DNA of 26,034 nt from JACCZZ01 sp044227805 (lineage in GTDB: Bacteria > Bacteroidota > Bacteroidia > Chitinophagales > UBA10324). Shown piece by piece: positions 23,698 through 26,034 of the stretch (the stretch's first letter is position 1; each line of letters starts with the position of its first letter). Made by a program: the position numbers and the translations under genes. Below the pieces are notes generated by a model that worked only from the letters and a program-made list of their open reading frames with translations, was not told where the DNA came from and searched no databases. The stretch spans positions 1 to 26,034 of the forward strand of contig JBGAWA010000063.1 of the NCBI GenBank assembly GCA_044227805.1, written 5' to 3'.

Positions 23698-25845
23698 ATG
23701 TCAGCCCATCATAAAAACACATCGAAGCAATCGCGCGCCGAACATGCCCTCGTCAATCATTTTTTACAGGAGCAGGGTCGATTTGTTTCTTTTAAACAAC
23801 AGAAGAAGAAATTCTCCGCAAGGTTTCATAAAGACGAATTGTATCAGGCTGTTCAATCGCTGCTTGAATCTGGATTTTTGCAACAGCGTGGAAGCCAGTT
23901 TCGTCACCACTTGCAAGCATCGCCGGCGGAAAGTGCAGCAGAGGCGGGTAATTTTATGGAGGGCACTATTGAAATAACGACTTCCGGGCATGGATATGTC
24001 ATTACACCCGGCATCGAGCAGGATATATGGGTAAACCGTGATCACCTGCATACTGCATTGGATGGCGACAAGGTGAAGGTTTCGCTGTTGAAACGTAACC
24101 GGAAAAAACCGGAAGGCCGAGTGGTAGCAATCGTTGAGCGTGCCAGGGAAACATTTACCGGCATCATTGAACAGATTGGCGGCAGCCTTTACTTAATCCC
24201 GGATCAAAAAAATCTGGATATTGATTTTATGGTGCCTGCGGATAAATCAGGCGGTGTCAAAAAAGGTGAAAAGGCAGTTGTGAAAATGATTGCCTGGGAG
24301 CCCGGCACTGAGCATCCTGTCGGTGAAGTAATTAAGATACTTGGTAAAGCGGGCGAGAATAACACGGAGATGCAATCTATCCTGATTGAAAACGGATTCC
24401 GTCTTGAATTTGATTCGGAAGCGCTAAAAGAATCCGAAAGCTATCCGGAGGAAATTGAAGAAGATGAATTGCTGCGAAGGAGGGACTTCAGAAAGGTGGT
24501 CACCTTTACGATTGATCCTGAGGATGCGAAAGACTTTGATGATGCAATTTCATACCGCATACTTGAAAACGGACTGCATGAAGTGGGCATTCATATTGCC
24601 GATGTGACGCACTATATAAAACCGGGTTCCGCCCTGGATCGTGAAGCATTGTTGCGGGCTACTTCGGTTTACCTCGTCGATCGCTGTGTGCCGATGCTGC
24701 CGGAAAGATTATCAAACGGCATCTGTTCGCTTACGCCTGAAACCGATAAGTTGTGTTTTGCCGCCGTATTTGAGATGGATGATAAAGGAAGTGTCAAGAG
24801 TGAATGGTTTGGCAAAACAGTGATTCATTCAAATAGAAGGTATTCCTATGAGGCAGCACAGGAAGTGCTGGAAGGAAGGAAGGATGAATTTTCTGAACCT
24901 TTGACTATACTGAATGAGATCGCAAAGCACTTACGCGCAAAGCGGTTTAAGAACGGAGCGATAAACTTTGAAACCATTGAAGTTAAGTTTCGGCTCGACG
25001 ATGCCGCGAGTCCTGTGGATGTTTTTGTGAAAGAACGTAAAGATGCACATCTGCTTATTGAGGATTTTATGTTGCTGGCTAACAGGAAAGTGGCGGAATT
25101 TGTAGGCAACAGGAAAGGCAAAGCGATACCTTTTGTCTACAGGGTGCATGATCTGCCGGATGATGAAAAGCTCAGGAACTTTTCTGAATTCGCGCAGCTT
25201 TTTGGGTACAAATTGAATTTCAGCACTCCAAAACATACGGCTCATTCCTTTAACAGGATGATGGAGCAGGTCAAAGGGAAGCCGGAACAATACATGCTGG
25301 AAACCCTGGCGATCAGGACCATGGCAAAAGCCATTTATACCACCAAAAATATCGGCCACTATGGTTTGTCCTTTGAGTATTATACCCATTTTACTTCGCC
25401 TATACGGCGTTATCCGGATATGATGTCACACAGGATACTGGAACAGGTGCTGGCAGCTGAAAAAGTGAATGACCAGCAACTGGAAAATAAATGCAACCAT
25501 TGTTCTGAAATGGAACGGAATGCCGCCGATGCAGAACGTACTTCTGTAAAACTGAAGCAGGTAGAGTACATGCAAAACAAGACGGGCGAACTGTTTGAAG
25601 GATTTATCTCCGGGGTTACTGAATGGGGTATTTTTGTGATGACGGAGGGATCTTATTGTGAAGGAATGGTACGGTTAGACTCATTGAGAAGTGATTTCTT
25701 TGTTTATGACCAGAAGAAACATTGCGCAAAAGGTATGCGGACAGGCAGGAAATTGCAGCTGGGCGATAAGGTAAAAGTGAAGTTGCTGAAAACAAATGTT
25801 ACCAAAAGGACAATAGATTTTTTGCTGGTGGAGACCGAATACTGA
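23698..25845 (+). CDS. rnr: Ribonuclease R
   Basis: Processive 3'-5' exoribonuclease of the RNase II/RNB family that degrades structured RNA. The protein has 715 residues. An N-terminal helical/winged-helix region is followed by cold-shock-like RNA-binding domains (about 80-240), for example GTIEITTSGHGYVITPG and FTGIIEQIGGSLYLIPD. The RNB active site begins DPEDAKDFDDA at 273-283, with D279, D281 and D282 the expected metal-binding Asp residues. YCTHF-like family features appear as FEYYTHFTSPIRRYPDM later in the RNB domain. An S1 domain runs from about 630 to the end (GFISGVTEWGIFV). ATG 23698 is chosen over TTG 23671 because of the -7 box between them. A polyprenyl synthetase gene follows after 62 bases. 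Confidence 0.95.
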   Translation: MSAHHKNTSKQSRAEHALVNHFLQEQGRFVSFKQQKKKFSARFHKDELYQAVQSLLESGFLQQRGSQFRHHLQASPAESAAEAGNFMEGTIEITTSGHGYVITPGIEQDIWVNRDHLHTALDGDKVKVSLLKRNRKKPEGRVVAIVERARETFTGIIEQIGGSLYLIPDQKNLDIDFMVPADKSGGVKKGEKAVVKMIAWEPGTEHPVGEVIKILGKAGENNTEMQSILIENGFRLEFDSEALKESESYPEEIEEDELLRRRDFRKVVTFTIDPEDAKDFDDAISYRILENGLHEVGIHIADVTHYIKPGSALDREALLRATSVYLVDRCVPMLPERLSNGICSLTPETDKLCFAAVFEMDDKGSVKSEWFGKTVIHSNRRYSYEAAQEVLEGRKDEFSEPLTILNEIAKHLRAKRFKNGAINFETIEVKFRLDDAASPVDVFVKERKDAHLLIEDFMLLANRKVAEFVGNRKGKAIPFVYRVHDLPDDEKLRNFSEFAQLFGYKLNFSTPKHTAHSFNRMMEQVKGKPEQYMLETLAIRTMAKAIYTTKNIGHYGLSFEYYTHFTSPIRRYPDMMSHRILEQVLAAEKVNDQQLENKCNHCSEMERNAADAERTSVKLKQVEYMQNKTGELFEGFISGVTEWGIFVMTEGSYCEGMVRLDSLRSDFFVYDQKKHCAKGMRTGRKLQLGDKVKVKLLKTNVTKRTIDFLLVETEY

Positions 25846-25907
25846 GCACCTTTTAGAACGGGTGAATGCTATGAATCCTTCAATATTGTTAACTACCATA
25901 CGTGCGA

Positions 25908-26034
25908 ATGAAGCGTATTACGGATTTGCAGGAACTATTTGAAACTGCACTAAAATCACAATCCTTTGCCGGCACACCAACCGAACTGTATGAGCCGTTT
26001 GGTTATATGCTGAGTTTGGGTGGTAAACGATTGC
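25908..26034 (+). CDS. Polyprenyl synthetase, 5' part only (window edge)
   Basis: The reading frame from ATG 25908 runs off the window after 42 codons. It encodes MKRITDLQELFETALKSQSF and continues through TELYEPFGYMLSLGGKRL. The LYEPxxYMLxxGGKRLRP block is the N-terminal hallmark of trans-isoprenyl diphosphate synthases, where the Gly-Gly-Lys-Arg residues bind isopentenyl diphosphate. The Asp-rich motifs lie beyond the edge, so chain length (farnesyl, geranylgeranyl or longer) cannot be judged. It follows rnr by 62 bases in the same direction and may be cotranscribed with it. Confidence 0.88.
   Translation, partial: MKRITDLQELFETALKSQSFAGTPTELYEPFGYMLSLGGKRL

Overview
The window looks like chromosomal DNA of a Bacteroidota bacterium, most like an uncultivated Chitinophagia/Sphingobacteriia-type lineage. 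Three lines of evidence support this. Three secreted proteins end in type IX secretion (T9SS, Por) sorting domains. Promoters fit the Bacteroidota pattern TTG-N18/19-TAnnTTTG and Shine-Dalgarno sites are not evident. The gene order miaB, AAA+ regulator, lptE, TPR-like protein, secG is, from memory, a Bacteroidota arrangement. The sequence carries a 22-N assembly gap, and two genes nearby are broken by one-base shifts, mostly in short homopolymers or simple repeats. That stretch (about 12-16.4 kb) may therefore be of lower sequence quality.

Layout. 1-2.5 kb: an intergenic repeat element, then a secreted sulfatase with two fibronectin-III-like modules. 2.6-3.1 kb: a small conserved Bacteroidota protein of unknown function. 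3.2-6.4 kb: two potassium transport genes in the same direction, a Kup uptake permease and a KirBac-type channel. 6.6-9.6 kb: a large secreted M36/thermolysin-like metalloprotease closed by a strong intrinsic terminator. 9.7-15.5 kb, minus strand: an apparent drug-efflux operon, read tetR, tolC-like, emrA-like, emrB-like (one frameshift), then a Gfo/Idh/MocA oxidoreductase. Its promoter is covered by two tandem 16-bp palindromes, very likely the TetR operators. 15.7-17.2 kb: a T9SS-secreted c-type cytochrome/copper monooxygenase-like gene broken by about six one-base shifts. 17.4-22.75 kb: miaB, an AAA+ sigma-54-type regulator without a receiver domain, lptE, an acidic TPR-like protein, and secG. 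22.8-23.5 kb, minus: a conserved Bacteroidota protein of unknown function. 23.7-25.85 kb: RNase R. 25.9 kb to the end: the start of a polyprenyl synthetase gene, cut by the window edge.

The genes fall into housekeeping (tRNA modification, LPS export, Sec secretion, RNA decay, isoprenoids), ion transport, drug efflux with local autoregulation, and secreted degradative enzymes. A short dispersed repeat with a shared core ending in tccgggttaaa occupies three intergenic spaces, and a diverged copy lies at the end of the efflux operon. I found no tRNA, rRNA, CRISPR array, insertion sequence or phage gene, and no intergenic stretch longer than 300 bases. I do not see a clearly new multigene system. 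The best leads are the double-operator efflux promoter, the dispersed repeat, the multiply shifted monooxygenase gene, and the unknown proteins at 2.6, 20.8 and 22.8 kb.
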